The notes beneath the pieces were generated by a model. The model was given only the letters and a program-made list of their open reading frames with translations, did not search any database and was not told the DNA's origin. Below, piece after piece: positions 10,576 to 20,428 of a DNA stretch of 64,000 bases. The translations under genes and the position numbers were made by a program. Every line of letters begins with the position of its first letter. Position 1 is the stretch's first letter. The stretch is from Oxalobacteraceae bacterium (GTDB lineage: Bacteria; Pseudomonadota; Gammaproteobacteria; Burkholderiales; Burkholderiaceae_D): positions 38,367-102,366 of the forward strand of contig JAJTGE010000019.1 of assembly GCA_021298555.1 (NCBI GenBank). The letters are read 5' to 3'.

Positions 10576-11858
10576 GCTTGATGTCTTATTTTAAGCCCCG
10601 GTTTTCCGGGGCTTTTTATATCGCTTGTTTGACTTTGTTTGCTCCAGCCTTTATATCCGTGGCTTGTGCACAAGATGCTAACGACATGGCACCACCTGTA
10701 AGAGATACAGTATCAACAGACGCTGGCGTTCGTAAACAGCTCAATGCCATAGGTTTGACTGGATCACTACGCGGGGGGTACTGGAGTTCTAACCGTTTAT
10801 ATGATGATGTATCCAACATCGGAACGGGGTCCGTTTGGTTAAAGCTGGATAAAAAACTAAGTAACGGTATAGGTTTGTTTGCCGAAGGTTTCGCTGCCCG
10901 TGAAGATATGAGATCAACAGGTAATTCTCGCAATCGTTTGCGTGAAGCCTATGTAGAAACACGCTCAGGGGCTTTCGATTTCCGCGTAGGTAAGCAAATC
11001 ATTGCCTGGGGCAGGACAGACCGGCTAAATCCTACCGATAACCTCACGCCACGCGACGCCAGACTGATGGCGGCCGATGTTGATGAAGATCGCTTCGGTT
11101 CCATGGCTGGTAAAGCATCTTGGAATATGGATGCTTACACCAGCATTACGGGTATATGGCTGCCAGAGTTTCAACCAAACACACTATTTTTACGTTCGGG
11201 CTTGAAAGAGACTGTGCCTAACAGTCGTCGACAATGGGCAGTTAAATTTGATCAATCCGGTAAAGACTTGGATTGGTCGGTCTCGTATTTTGATGGTTAT
11301 GATTTAAATGGTGATTTGTCAGCTGCTCGGGTACTCAAACATTACCGCACTCAGGTTCTCGGCGTGGATGCGGCAACGACCCGAGGTTCCTATCGATTTG
11401 CAGTCGAATCAGCATTTACACGTACAGAAGATCCTACTGGCACAGATGATTTTATTAAAAATCCGTTCCTGTATACAGTGATGGGTGTAGAGCGAGATTT
11501 TGGTAATAACACGAGCGGTATCGTACAAGTGTTTAACCGCACTGTGAGCAATTACAGTCAACCACCTACCGCGGCTCGCTTACATGCCATCTTGGCGAAT
11601 CAGCTAGATCGAACACAAAATGGTGTCAGCATACGCATTGCAAAAAAATGGTGGAATGAAACGCTAGAAACTGAATTATCCGGAGTCAGTCTGTTAAATC
11701 GCCATGGCTATTTGATACGCCCCCGCATGACGTATCTGTGGAGTGATCAGGTAAAAATCCTAAGTGGCTATGAGTACTATCAGGGTAGTAACGATACCTT
11801 GTATGGTCTGCTGAATAAAAACAGCCTACTATTTATAGAGATGCGCTATTTTTACTAG
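10572..11858 (+). CDS. DUF1302-like outer membrane beta-barrel protein
   Basis: Signal peptide, VGKQIIAWGRTDRLNPTDNLTPRD motif, C-terminal aromatic RYFY; ATGA overlap with upstream gene. Confidence 0.7.
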   Translation: MSLMSYFKPRFSGAFYIACLTLFAPAFISVACAQDANDMAPPVRDTVSTDAGVRKQLNAIGLTGSLRGGYWSSNRLYDDVSNIGTGSVWLKLDKKLSNGIGLFAEGFAAREDMRSTGNSRNRLREAYVETRSGAFDFRVGKQIIAWGRTDRLNPTDNLTPRDARLMAADVDEDRFGSMAGKASWNMDAYTSITGIWLPEFQPNTLFLRSGLKETVPNSRRQWAVKFDQSGKDLDWSVSYFDGYDLNGDLSAARVLKHYRTQVLGVDAATTRGSYRFAVESAFTRTEDPTGTDDFIKNPFLYTVMGVERDFGNNTSGIVQVFNRTVSNYSQPPTAARLHAILANQLDRTQNGVSIRIAKKWWNETLETELSGVSLLNRHGYLIRPRMTYLWSDQVKILSGYEYYQGSNDTLYGLLNKNSLLFIEMRYFY

Positions 11859-11864
11859 CCAAAT

Positions 11865-12434
11865 TTAGCAAGTCGTATAAATAGTGTTTTTAGGTGCTGA
11901 GAGTAGTTGACGGACCATGGGTTCGAAAAATGACAATGGCAGATGGTCGTAGCCGGGATCAAACGCCGGTGCGTCATACTTCTCACAAAATTCCAGAGTA
12001 CGGTCGTACACCGCTTGACCCTTGAATTGATCGCGTAAATTTCTATCCATGTCCAGATGATGGAAAAAATAATAGGCCTGAAACATGCCATGTTTTTCTA
12101 CCATCTCAAAATTCTCTGGGCTGACAAAGGGCTTGAGCAGGGCGGCTGCAATATCGGGATGGTTGTAACTGCCCAGCGTGTCACCAATATCGTGTAACAA
12201 CGCACACACAACATATTCATCATCTTTGCCATCACGATGTGCCAGGGTGGCCGTCTGCAAACTATGCGTTAATCGATCGACGGCAAATCCACCCGTGTCG
12301 CCATCGAGTAGCTTTAAATGTGCAATGACACGGTCAGGAAGCTTAGCTGCGTAAGCACGAAAATCCTCAACAATGATATTCCAATCGTCTTCGGTGCTAT
12401 CTCGCATATCCGTAAATGTTGCGCGCTGCAGCAT
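11865..12434 (-). CDS. HD domain protein
   Basis: CALLHDIGD motif with upstream His; ATG at 12434. Confidence 0.75.
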   Translation of the reverse strand: MLQRATFTDMRDSTEDDWNIIVEDFRAYAAKLPDRVIAHLKLLDGDTGGFAVDRLTHSLQTATLAHRDGKDDEYVVCALLHDIGDTLGSYNHPDIAAALLKPFVSPENFEMVEKHGMFQAYYFFHHLDMDRNLRDQFKGQAVYDRTLEFCEKYDAPAFDPGYDHLPLSFFEPMVRQLLSAPKNTIYTTC

Positions 12435-12822
12435 ATAACGTTCCTTATAGATTTCAGTGAATATTCCTATCATAGCGTGTCTGTCACAAACGAGCCAGGC
12501 GACTAGCCTACATCACAGATCACAAAGCGTATGTTTGCTTTTGCCGAAGTTATAAGGATGACCCCTACGTCAGTGTTGACCTACTCCGTTTCTAGGCTGG
12601 CGATATCAAATTAACTATGCCTGGTAATTGATGCATTTGTATGTCGTGCGTGATGAGATTATGCCTAAAGTCCGGTTATCATTGGATGTAAACGTAGTTG
12701 TAAGAGGATAGACCTACAGTATTGAAGAACTGCGCAAGTACAGGGCCATAGGCCTTATGTATATTGCTGCATTTACTTTGATGACGGTGGTCATTTCGAG
12801 TGTTGTTTTATAAGGTAAAAAA

Positions 12823-14187
12823 ATGAATACGACAAATACCGAGACGAGCGTAGGTCCGGAGACCTTTACCAAGGTCGCCCAAAAACTAATTCCCTTTCTC
12901 TTCCTCTGTTATGTAGTGGCGTTTCTGGATCGCGTCAATGTGGGCTTTGCAAAATTACAGATGGCTCCAGAGCTTCAGTTTTCCGATGCAGTATTCGGAT
13001 TCGGTGCAGGCATTTTCTTTATTGGTTACTTTATTTTTGAAGTGCCGAGTAACGTCATACTAGAAAAAGTGGGTGCCCGCGCATGGATTGCGCGCATCAT
13101 GATTTCTTGGGGCATCATCTCCAGTGCCTTTATGTTTGTTGACAAATTCACTTGGGGTACGTTAGCCGCCTCGTTTAACTGTACTGATCCAGAGTTTTCG
13201 TTCTATGTGCTGCGCTTTTTACTTGGCGTGGCAGAAGCTGGATTTTTCCCAGGAATTATTCTGTACCTAACCTACTGGTTTCCGGGATCACGCAGAGCAA
13301 AGATGGTAGCGCTATTCATGACGGCGATTGCTGTATCCAATCTCGTGGGCTCGCCACTTTCCGGTGCCATCATGCAGTACATGGATGGTGCTGCGGGTGT
13401 AAGTGGTTGGAAGTGGTTATTCTTGCTAGAGGGCGTTCCTTCGATACTGGTAGGTTTTATGGTGTTTTATTTTTTACCAAATAGTCCACGCGAAGCAACA
13501 TGGCTGACTACAGAAGAACAAGACTACGTTATCGCTCAAGTTCAGGAAGATGAAAAACTCAAAAGCACTGACGATAGCGAACATCACTGGATGGATGCCT
13601 TTAAAGATATTCGAGTCTGGGCACTTGCGCTGGTGTATTTTAGTGGCGTGGTGTGCTTCTATGCGATTAATTTCTGGATGCCGACCATCATTCAAGAGCT
13701 AGGTGTTGATAAAAAAGATTTTTTTAAAGTTGGTTTGATCAGCATTATTCCTTGGGGTATCGCAGCAGTATTTATGGTCGTCTGGGGCGCCCATTCCGAT
13801 AAAACAGGTGAGCGTCGCTATCATGTAGCAGGCTCGCTGTTTATTTGCATAGTCGGTTTGATAGGCTTGGCGTTCGTGGGTAAGGCACCGATTCCTTCCA
13901 TCATTGCACTGACCGTAGTAGCATCAGGCGTGCTGGCTTTTGTGGCAACCTTCTGGTCATTACCAACTGCATTTTTAACGGGTACGGCCGCTGCTGCAGG
14001 TATTGCGTTCATTAATTCTGTAGGTAATCTGGGTGGTCACTTCGGCCCTGATTTGATAGGACGCGTCAGAAACCTATCCGGAGGTGCAACAGAGTCAGCA
14101 TTCTGGGCTTTGGCAGCGATTGCTCTTGTGGGTGTGATCATTACTCTGGTGATATCGCGAGATGAAACGACTGGCCAAACTGTCTGA
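12823..14187 (+). CDS. MFS transporter, anion:cation symporter-like
   Basis: FLDRVNVGFAKLQM and 12-TM pattern typical of ACS-family permeases. Confidence 0.85.
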   Translation: MNTTNTETSVGPETFTKVAQKLIPFLFLCYVVAFLDRVNVGFAKLQMAPELQFSDAVFGFGAGIFFIGYFIFEVPSNVILEKVGARAWIARIMISWGIISSAFMFVDKFTWGTLAASFNCTDPEFSFYVLRFLLGVAEAGFFPGIILYLTYWFPGSRRAKMVALFMTAIAVSNLVGSPLSGAIMQYMDGAAGVSGWKWLFLLEGVPSILVGFMVFYFLPNSPREATWLTTEEQDYVIAQVQEDEKLKSTDDSEHHWMDAFKDIRVWALALVYFSGVVCFYAINFWMPTIIQELGVDKKDFFKVGLISIIPWGIAAVFMVVWGAHSDKTGERRYHVAGSLFICIVGLIGLAFVGKAPIPSIIALTVVASGVLAFVATFWSLPTAFLTGTAAAAGIAFINSVGNLGGHFGPDLIGRVRNLSGGATESAFWALAAIALVGVIITLVISRDETTGQTV

Positions 14188-14220
14188 AGTAACGTAAGCG
14201 TAAAACACTATGCAGCCACT

Positions 14221-14249
14221 AGAGGCCCTCTCTGAGGGCCTCTTATATT
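14221..14249 (+). terminator. Rho-independent terminator-like hairpin
   Basis: agaggccctc-tct-gagggcctct followed by T-rich tail. Confidence 0.7.
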
Positions 14250-14271
14250 GCCAACTTGGAGCAAACGATAA

Positions 14272-15018
14272 ATGAGTCAATTAGATTTGCAAAAAAAAAT
14301 AGCGGTGATTACCGGCGGTGCACAGGGCATAGGCTTTAATACAGCTAAGCGGATGATTGCATCCGGCGCTCACGTAGCGCTATGGGATAGAGATGCAGCA
14401 CAGCTAGAGATCGCATTAAAAGAATTAGGCGCTGCTGCCTGGGGAACCCCTGTTGATATTGCGGATAATGATTCCGTACTCAAAGCGACGGCGGCAACGC
14501 AAGCACACTTTGGACGCATAGATATTTTGGTGAACAACGCAGCTATCGTTGGACCTAATGCACCTATGTGGGAATATCCTATCGCTAGCTTTGTTGATGT
14601 GATGAATATTAATGTGAATGGTACTTTTTTAGTCATTCGTGCAGTTATACCGTTGATGATAGCCACGGGCTACGGTCGGGTGGTGAATGTGGCCTCCATA
14701 GCGGGTAAAGAGGGTAATCCGAATGCCTCAGCCTATTCAGCCTCCAAAGCGGCGGTGATTTCACTAACCAAGAGCTTGGGCAAAGAACTGGCGGATAAAA
14801 ATATTGCAGTTAATTGTGTTACACCAGCCATAGCTAAAACAAAATTGGCTATGGAACAGGATCCAAAACACATAGCCTACATACTTGGAAAAATTCCGCG
14901 CGGACGTATGCTTGAACTAGATGAAGCTTCGGCGATGATTTGCTGGCTTTGTACGGAAGAAAATTCATTTACTACGGGAGCTGTATTCGATTTGTCGGGC
15001 GGTAGAGCGACTTATTAA
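14272..15018 (+). CDS. SDR family oxidoreductase
   Basis: TGGAQGIG, NNAAIVG, SAYSASKAA motifs. Confidence 0.9.
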   Translation: MSQLDLQKKIAVITGGAQGIGFNTAKRMIASGAHVALWDRDAAQLEIALKELGAAAWGTPVDIADNDSVLKATAATQAHFGRIDILVNNAAIVGPNAPMWEYPIASFVDVMNINVNGTFLVIRAVIPLMIATGYGRVVNVASIAGKEGNPNASAYSASKAAVISLTKSLGKELADKNIAVNCVTPAIAKTKLAMEQDPKHIAYILGKIPRGRMLELDEASAMICWLCTEENSFTTGAVFDLSGGRATY

Positions 15019-15197
15019 TAAAATAAATATTAATTTACTTTAACAAGCAACCTAGCAGACCTGAGCCCGCTTTCCCAAGATTACATTTCCGCCATAATTC
15101 TCCAAAACTACCCAGCTAAGGACAATCGTGGTGGTGATTCTGATGACGCTGACTTATTATTAATTCCACCTCTACTATCAGGGGCTTGGAGATAGTG

Positions 15198-15539
15198 ATG
15201 CCGCATGCGTCAGAGTTGTATATTGACTTTATCAGTAAACGTCACTCGCTAAGGGAGAGTGTATCTCTACCCGCTATAGATCCTTTAGAGGAACGATTAG
15301 TTGAAATAATTGCTAGCGCCTCTGAATCTAACAAGCCACTTTCAGTCACTGAACTTATCAATATGAGCGAGTTGGGATCACCTACTACGCTTCACCAACG
15401 CCTGACTATGCTTCGTACCAAAGGATGGATAGAGCTGGCCTATACCAACAATGCGCGCCGACGCCAACTGCAGCTTACTCCTGACGGATTTCGATATTTC
15501 GACAAGCTGGCAAAGTGTATGATTTCAAGTATTCGTTAA
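15198..15539 (+). CDS. winged-helix (MarR-like) regulator
   Basis: LSVTELINMSELGSPTTLHQRLTMLRTKGWIELAYTNNARRRQLQLTPDG wHTH pattern. Confidence 0.6.
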   Translation: MPHASELYIDFISKRHSLRESVSLPAIDPLEERLVEIIASASESNKPLSVTELINMSELGSPTTLHQRLTMLRTKGWIELAYTNNARRRQLQLTPDGFRYFDKLAKCMISSIR

Positions 15540-15636
15540 TACAGTTTCGATGCGATTGCCCTAGCTTACGAATAACACCAGTATATAAAATATAAACTTT
15601 GGGAATGATTATAAAAACTGCAGGAAACCACAGTAT

Positions 15637-18249
15637 TTATATCAACATTAAAAAGCCGTTCGCTGTCATTCCCATACCGAGCAATGCAGCTAGTCCGGAT
15701 CCATAGAGCACCCAGCGCGACGTTGAGAAGAACGCCATAAAACTCAGGCCTATGCCAAACAGAAGTATGGCTTTGGCTACTGCAAATGAGTTCATTTGTA
15801 GACTGGCTTGTTGAGCCAACGCATTTTGTTGATTAATAGAGCTAGCCAATTCTTTTTTACCGTTCATGGTCAACGGTGAAGACTCCAGATTTTGAATAGC
15901 AGATCGATAAAGCACAAGACGGCTTTCAGTTATGTCTTTTTGTTCATTGCTAAGCGCTGAGGTGTCACTCAACGATAAATCTAGTCCGCTAGCTGTTAGC
16001 TGATAATTCGTTTGTTGTGCGCTGACGCTTTGAAAAGCGGACTGAGCTTGTACAACCTGATAGCCATGACCAACCATTTGTGTTTGTGCAGAGGATTCTC
16101 CAACGCTGGAGAGGCCGTGTGCAGCGCTGAGTGCGGTAAATAACACCCCCGCTATTAGTCGATGGTGAGAGCTAGTCAATGGAACAGAATCAGCAACAGC
16201 GGCTGATTCTTTTTTTTCTAATTTCGGCGAGTTTGCCGCAGGAATTATGGTTGGTGGTATTGATGGTACGGGCGAAGGCGAAGGCGCAGTAGTGGCAGCG
16301 GCTGTTACAGGCACAACGGCAACAGGTTGTTGTTTGACTTCAGCAGGTCTGGGTGCATTAGAAATCGATGACATATCTACGCCTTTGGAATTTGGTTTAT
16401 TCACGTCGTATTTTTCTAGCTGATCTAGGCAGCCATGAATTTTGGCAGTACGTATTTTTGCAAATACCATGCGTTTTTTCGGAGTCCCTGCGGCTTCGCC
16501 AGAGTCATCTGATATGTCATTTCGGATGATGGGTCCATCACCGTCGTGGGCTTGCACATCGGTATTGCCGTGATGGTCCACATCATGCTGATGGCGGGAT
16601 ATCTCTGGCCCATCACTTTTCTTGATGGATGATTTTCCTGTATTGGCTTTGTCATCGCGAAGATGTTTGGCCGATATATCAACGCCGTTATTAGTTGAAT
16701 GCCGGTTGATTTCAGGACCATCAGAGTCATCGATACGATTTTTGGTTATTGACCCATCAGCATCATTGATATGATTTTTGGTTATTGGCCCGTCAGCATC
16801 ATCGATACGATTTTTGGTGACAGGCCCATCGGAATCATCAATTCGATTTTTGGTTATTAGTCCGCTATCTGAATCGGTAATATGATTACTGATCGATGGA
16901 CCCTTCTCAGCATCGACAAGATGGCTTTTTATTTTTGGACCAGAGCCATCATTTAAAGCATTTTTTAGTACAGGCCCGTCTTGTTTATTTTTTTTCGCCT
17001 TATTGGGCGCGGACTCAAGCTTGTCTTCCTTGAGCGTATGGTTAATGACAGGGCCGGTAGTAGAGTCACTAGCATCTTTGGGTGGCACATCATTTATCTG
17101 ATTTGCATTTTCGGCGATAGTTGCCAGCCCCTGTTCATCTTGAATCGCCTTTGCCAGGTTCTCAGAGTTTTCGCGTATCTTGCCGCTGATTGTATTTTCC
17201 AGGGCATTTTTTCCCAGCGACAGTTTTCCGTCTTTTACTCTGTCGGAATGATCTACTTTTTGAAAATCTTCGTTACTTGATTTTTCTGTTTCGACTAGAA
17301 ACTTTCTGTCAAATACGACGCTTTCTTCTTCACCTTTTTCAATCGCTGTGGGGATTTCATTTTTAGGTTTTTTTATAACTGGGCGACGGTCCAAAGGCCT
17401 TTCATTTTTTAGGAAAAGAATTTGGTAATAAGCTTTGAAGCTATCTTCGGAGTAGCCGAATGCCGGCAGCATTCGTTTAAATAAGTCTCTTTCTGCGTTT
17501 TCAACTAAACCATCCGACAACATGGTGTCGCAGGTATTAACAAGCAAACATAGTTTTTGTCGTGGGTTTAGAAGATCAGGGGCATTTTTTAAAAATTGAT
17601 GTGCTTTGTTCTGACCGACATATTTCAAAGCTGCTTTAAGTAGACTTTTAGATTCCCCAATAATGACTTGTAATTGTCCGATTTCTTCTGTGGCCATTAC
17701 TCCGTCAGAAGACATCATGTAGAGCAAGGAGACCGCCAAACTTAACTGTGGTGTAAGCGTATCGGGGCTAAAGTCACCGTCAAACGATCCGAGAACAGAA
17801 CGTTTGTTTTTGATAGATATTGCACCGAAGTAGGGTTTGAATGATTTTTCGGAGTGGCCCAGGGAGGTCAGTATATTTTGAAACAGATCCCATTCAAGGC
17901 TGGATAATTCGCCGTCTGCCATGATGGAATCGCAAACGTTTATCAGTATGCATAACTTGTCGTTACCAAAAACTACCGAAGGTAGTTCTTGTAAAAAATC
18001 TTCTATTGGTGTGGCTTCAACGTAGCGCACAGCCCGGTGGAGCGCTTCTTCGTTGTCGCCTATGACAGACTGTAACTGACTGCTTTCGCTGTCTGATACC
18101 TCGCCATCAGCAATCATCATATAAATGATGGATGCAATTAAAGCTATTAATGGGGTGAGTTGAACGCGGGCGTCACTTCCCGCACCTGGAATATATTTGT
18201 CCAGATTGAGGCTTTTGAATAAATGCTTAAATAAATCGCCCGAACCCAT
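15637..18249 (-). CDS. large protein: two TerB-like domains, 12-aa tandem repeats, C-terminal TM segments
   Basis: MMIADGEVSDSES...CDSIMADGELSSLEWDLF and MMSSDGVMATEEI...CDTMLSDGLVENAERDLF; repeats DGPITKNRIDDSD; C-terminal hydrophobic helices. Confidence 0.75.
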   Translation of the reverse strand: MGSGDLFKHLFKSLNLDKYIPGAGSDARVQLTPLIALIASIIYMMIADGEVSDSESSQLQSVIGDNEEALHRAVRYVEATPIEDFLQELPSVVFGNDKLCILINVCDSIMADGELSSLEWDLFQNILTSLGHSEKSFKPYFGAISIKNKRSVLGSFDGDFSPDTLTPQLSLAVSLLYMMSSDGVMATEEIGQLQVIIGESKSLLKAALKYVGQNKAHQFLKNAPDLLNPRQKLCLLVNTCDTMLSDGLVENAERDLFKRMLPAFGYSEDSFKAYYQILFLKNERPLDRRPVIKKPKNEIPTAIEKGEEESVVFDRKFLVETEKSSNEDFQKVDHSDRVKDGKLSLGKNALENTISGKIRENSENLAKAIQDEQGLATIAENANQINDVPPKDASDSTTGPVINHTLKEDKLESAPNKAKKNKQDGPVLKNALNDGSGPKIKSHLVDAEKGPSISNHITDSDSGLITKNRIDDSDGPVTKNRIDDADGPITKNHINDADGSITKNRIDDSDGPEINRHSTNNGVDISAKHLRDDKANTGKSSIKKSDGPEISRHQHDVDHHGNTDVQAHDGDGPIIRNDISDDSGEAAGTPKKRMVFAKIRTAKIHGCLDQLEKYDVNKPNSKGVDMSSISNAPRPAEVKQQPVAVVPVTAAATTAPSPSPVPSIPPTIIPAANSPKLEKKESAAVADSVPLTSSHHRLIAGVLFTALSAAHGLSSVGESSAQTQMVGHGYQVVQAQSAFQSVSAQQTNYQLTASGLDLSLSDTSALSNEQKDITESRLVLYRSAIQNLESSPLTMNGKKELASSINQQNALAQQASLQMNSFAVAKAILLFGIGLSFMAFFSTSRWVLYGSGLAALLGMGMTANGFLMLI
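16727..16870. repeat. near-perfect 36-bp tandem repeats within the TerB-like ORF, embedded in a longer degenerate array (about 16500-17060)
   Basis: tcatcgatacgatttttggttattgacccatcagca / tcattgatatgatttttggttattggcccgtcagca / tcatcgatacgatttttggtgacaggcccatcggaa / tcatcaattcgatttttggttattagtccg. Confidence 0.9.
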
Positions 18250-18480
18250 GGTGACTGTTGGCTGCTTTGAGTAGTAAACAAGAGCTGCTCACCGGCCGGG
18301 TAAGACAGTTTCTCTCAAAGATAACGGTACACTTGGTGGGTAATGATGCGGGTTACAGAATAGACAGAATATTTACAGATTACTGTATTGTCATTTAACG
18401 AGTTGAGGAAATCGGTTTTCCACAGCTTGGAATCGACTTAATTGATTTGAGTTCGCGCGACGGCACTTAGCCTAAGACGC

Positions 18481-19365
18481 CTAAAATCGTGTGCCATAGC
18501 GAATGATTAGCCGGTTGGTTTCTATATAGCCATTTTTGGTTTCTAGATCGCGGCCGTATTGAACGGTGACCCTGCCAAAGTCAAAGTTGGCTGCACCGGT
18601 GATTTGCCAGCGCTGAAGGGATATGGGATCGTTGAGGTCAAGCCCGTTAAGATTTGTTTCTCCACCTTGGGTGTAAAAATGCGTCGCCGCTAACGAGTAA
18701 CGATCACTGATGATATAGCGTAGCCCGTTTTGTGCCGAATACAGATTTTGTTGGCGCAAGGGGACATGTGCCAAGCCATAGTCATCGTTTTTACCGAACC
18801 ATACACCATCAACTGCCGTCATCCATTCCAGATTTCGTGCTAGCGAGCGCTGATAGCCAACTTGTAGCGCCGAAGAAATACGGTTGGCTCCCATGTTGAG
18901 AGAAGAGCGTCGCGCATCATAGCTTCCAGTAGGTAGGGTCAGGTAACCGCCTACTGCCAGATACTCGCCGGTGTCACGGTTCGAGTATGGCCATACGGCC
19001 AGCAGAAATGACACATCGCCCGTACCCGAGTCACCAGGTAGTTTGCTCAATGTTCCTGCGGGCTGAATATTTCCCATGGGCAGCTGCGCATAGATAAACG
19101 CAGGAAGGCTGTACAAATCGAACGAGGTACCCAATCGGATTTGTATCTGTTCAGACTCGATTTTTGTACCAGGTCTAAAGCGACTACCATTTTTGAAATA
19201 GTCACCACGTTCAGAGAGTTGATAAGACACTAAAAACTGCTTCACCCCTGGGTTAGGCGCAATAATTTCGCCGGGTATCAAATCAATAGCAATTGCATGC
19301 CGCTGCCAAAAAAGGATAACCAAGCAAAGTAACTTAAGAATGCTGTGGCGGTAGGATAGGGTCAT
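18481..19365 (-). CDS. outer membrane protein of the phenol MetA-pathway transporter type
   Basis: Signal sequence, LPTGSYD motif, beta-barrel C-terminus ending IRYGTRF. Confidence 0.6.
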   Translation of the reverse strand: MTLSYRHSILKLLCLVILFWQRHAIAIDLIPGEIIAPNPGVKQFLVSYQLSERGDYFKNGSRFRPGTKIESEQIQIRLGTSFDLYSLPAFIYAQLPMGNIQPAGTLSKLPGDSGTGDVSFLLAVWPYSNRDTGEYLAVGGYLTLPTGSYDARRSSLNMGANRISSALQVGYQRSLARNLEWMTAVDGVWFGKNDDYGLAHVPLRQQNLYSAQNGLRYIISDRYSLAATHFYTQGGETNLNGLDLNDPISLQRWQITGAANFDFGRVTVQYGRDLETKNGYIETNRLIIRYGTRF

Positions 19366-19732
19366 TATTGAATGTTTTACTTTTTACAATAACAACATTA
19401 ATTTGTCAGGTTGTAATTAACTAGCTTGGTTTATAAACTGACAAAACCAGCCTCGGGATTAAAACCATATATCAAAGCAATAAAACGAAATAAATAGTTG
19501 AGTAACCTTTAATTACGTACAGATTTATGACACTTAAAATAAATCAATAGAAAGTATAAGTGAAATAAATACAAATTACGAATATGTAATTATTTGTTAG
19601 CTTCGGTTGCTTATTATTAGTTTAATTAAATACTTGTGACGGTCAAAACTCAGTCTAAAGTTACATCCATGACAAACAATTTACGCGTGCAATGGATAAT
19701 GCTCAATAATTAATGTTTTAACAACACGCCTA

Positions 19733-20428
19733 ATGAAAATACTTCTAATTGAAGATGAAATCAAGATAGCTGAATTTACTATTCTCGCTCTTTCGGCAGC
19801 GGGTTTTACAGTCAGCCATGTAAGCAATGGAGCAGCCGGTCTCGCTGCCATGCTGGATGGAGATTATGACTTGGTAGTTTTGGATGTAATGCTGCCAGCA
19901 CTGGATGGGTTCGAGGTGTTAAAAAAAGCTCGTGAGTTAGGTAATAAAATCCCCGTGGTTTTTTTGACAGCTAAAGGTGAGCTACCTTATCGCCTGAAGG
20001 GCTTTGAAATAGGTGGCGATGATTATATCTCTAAGCCATTTTTTGCCGAAGAATTAGTGGCTCGCGTCAGAGCGATTAAGGCCAGAATTAATAACGATAA
20101 CGTAGATGAAATAACCATTAATCAAGTTTGTCTGAATAAAGTAAGTAGTAGGGTGTTTTGGAGAGGTATCTCAACACCGCTGAGTCAGAGAGAATTTAGC
20201 CTGATTGAGTTCTTAATGCGATCACCGGGACACATTTTTTCCAGAAAGCAGATTCTGCAGCATGTATGGGCGATTAGCTTTAATCCAGAAACAAATGTTG
20301 TCGATGTCTATATCCAACGCATAAGAAAAAAATTGAACAGGAATTCTCCGTCAGGAATTGAATTTCCGATTGAAACTATCCGAGGTGTTGGATATAGATT
20401 TCGCCTCGAATCTAAAGTCGAACAATGA
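19733..20428 (+). CDS. OmpR-family response regulator
   Basis: ILLIEDEIKIAEF, VLDVMLPALDGFEVL, FLTAKGE, winged-helix C-terminus. Confidence 0.92.
   Translation: MKILLIEDEIKIAEFTILALSAAGFTVSHVSNGAAGLAAMLDGDYDLVVLDVMLPALDGFEVLKKARELGNKIPVVFLTAKGELPYRLKGFEIGGDDYISKPFFAEELVARVRAIKARINNDNVDEITINQVCLNKVSSRVFWRGISTPLSQREFSLIEFLMRSPGHIFSRKQILQHVWAISFNPETNVVDVYIQRIRKKLNRNSPSGIEFPIETIRGVGYRFRLESKVEQ

Noticed and set aside
12721-12813. Short hydrophobic frame IEELRKYRAIGLMYIAAFTLMTVVISSVVL* just upstream of the MFS gene
   Set aside because: No usable start codon in frame except an internal ATG leaving 18 residues; cannot be supported as a gene.
15040-15195. About 50-codon open frame ending IPPLLSGAWR* overlapping the start of the winged-helix ORF
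   Set aside because: No start codon and no family recognised.
16425-16730. 101-aa minus-strand ORF overlapping the repeat protein
   Set aside because: Out-of-frame shadow of the 870-aa TerB-like ORF over repetitive sequence.
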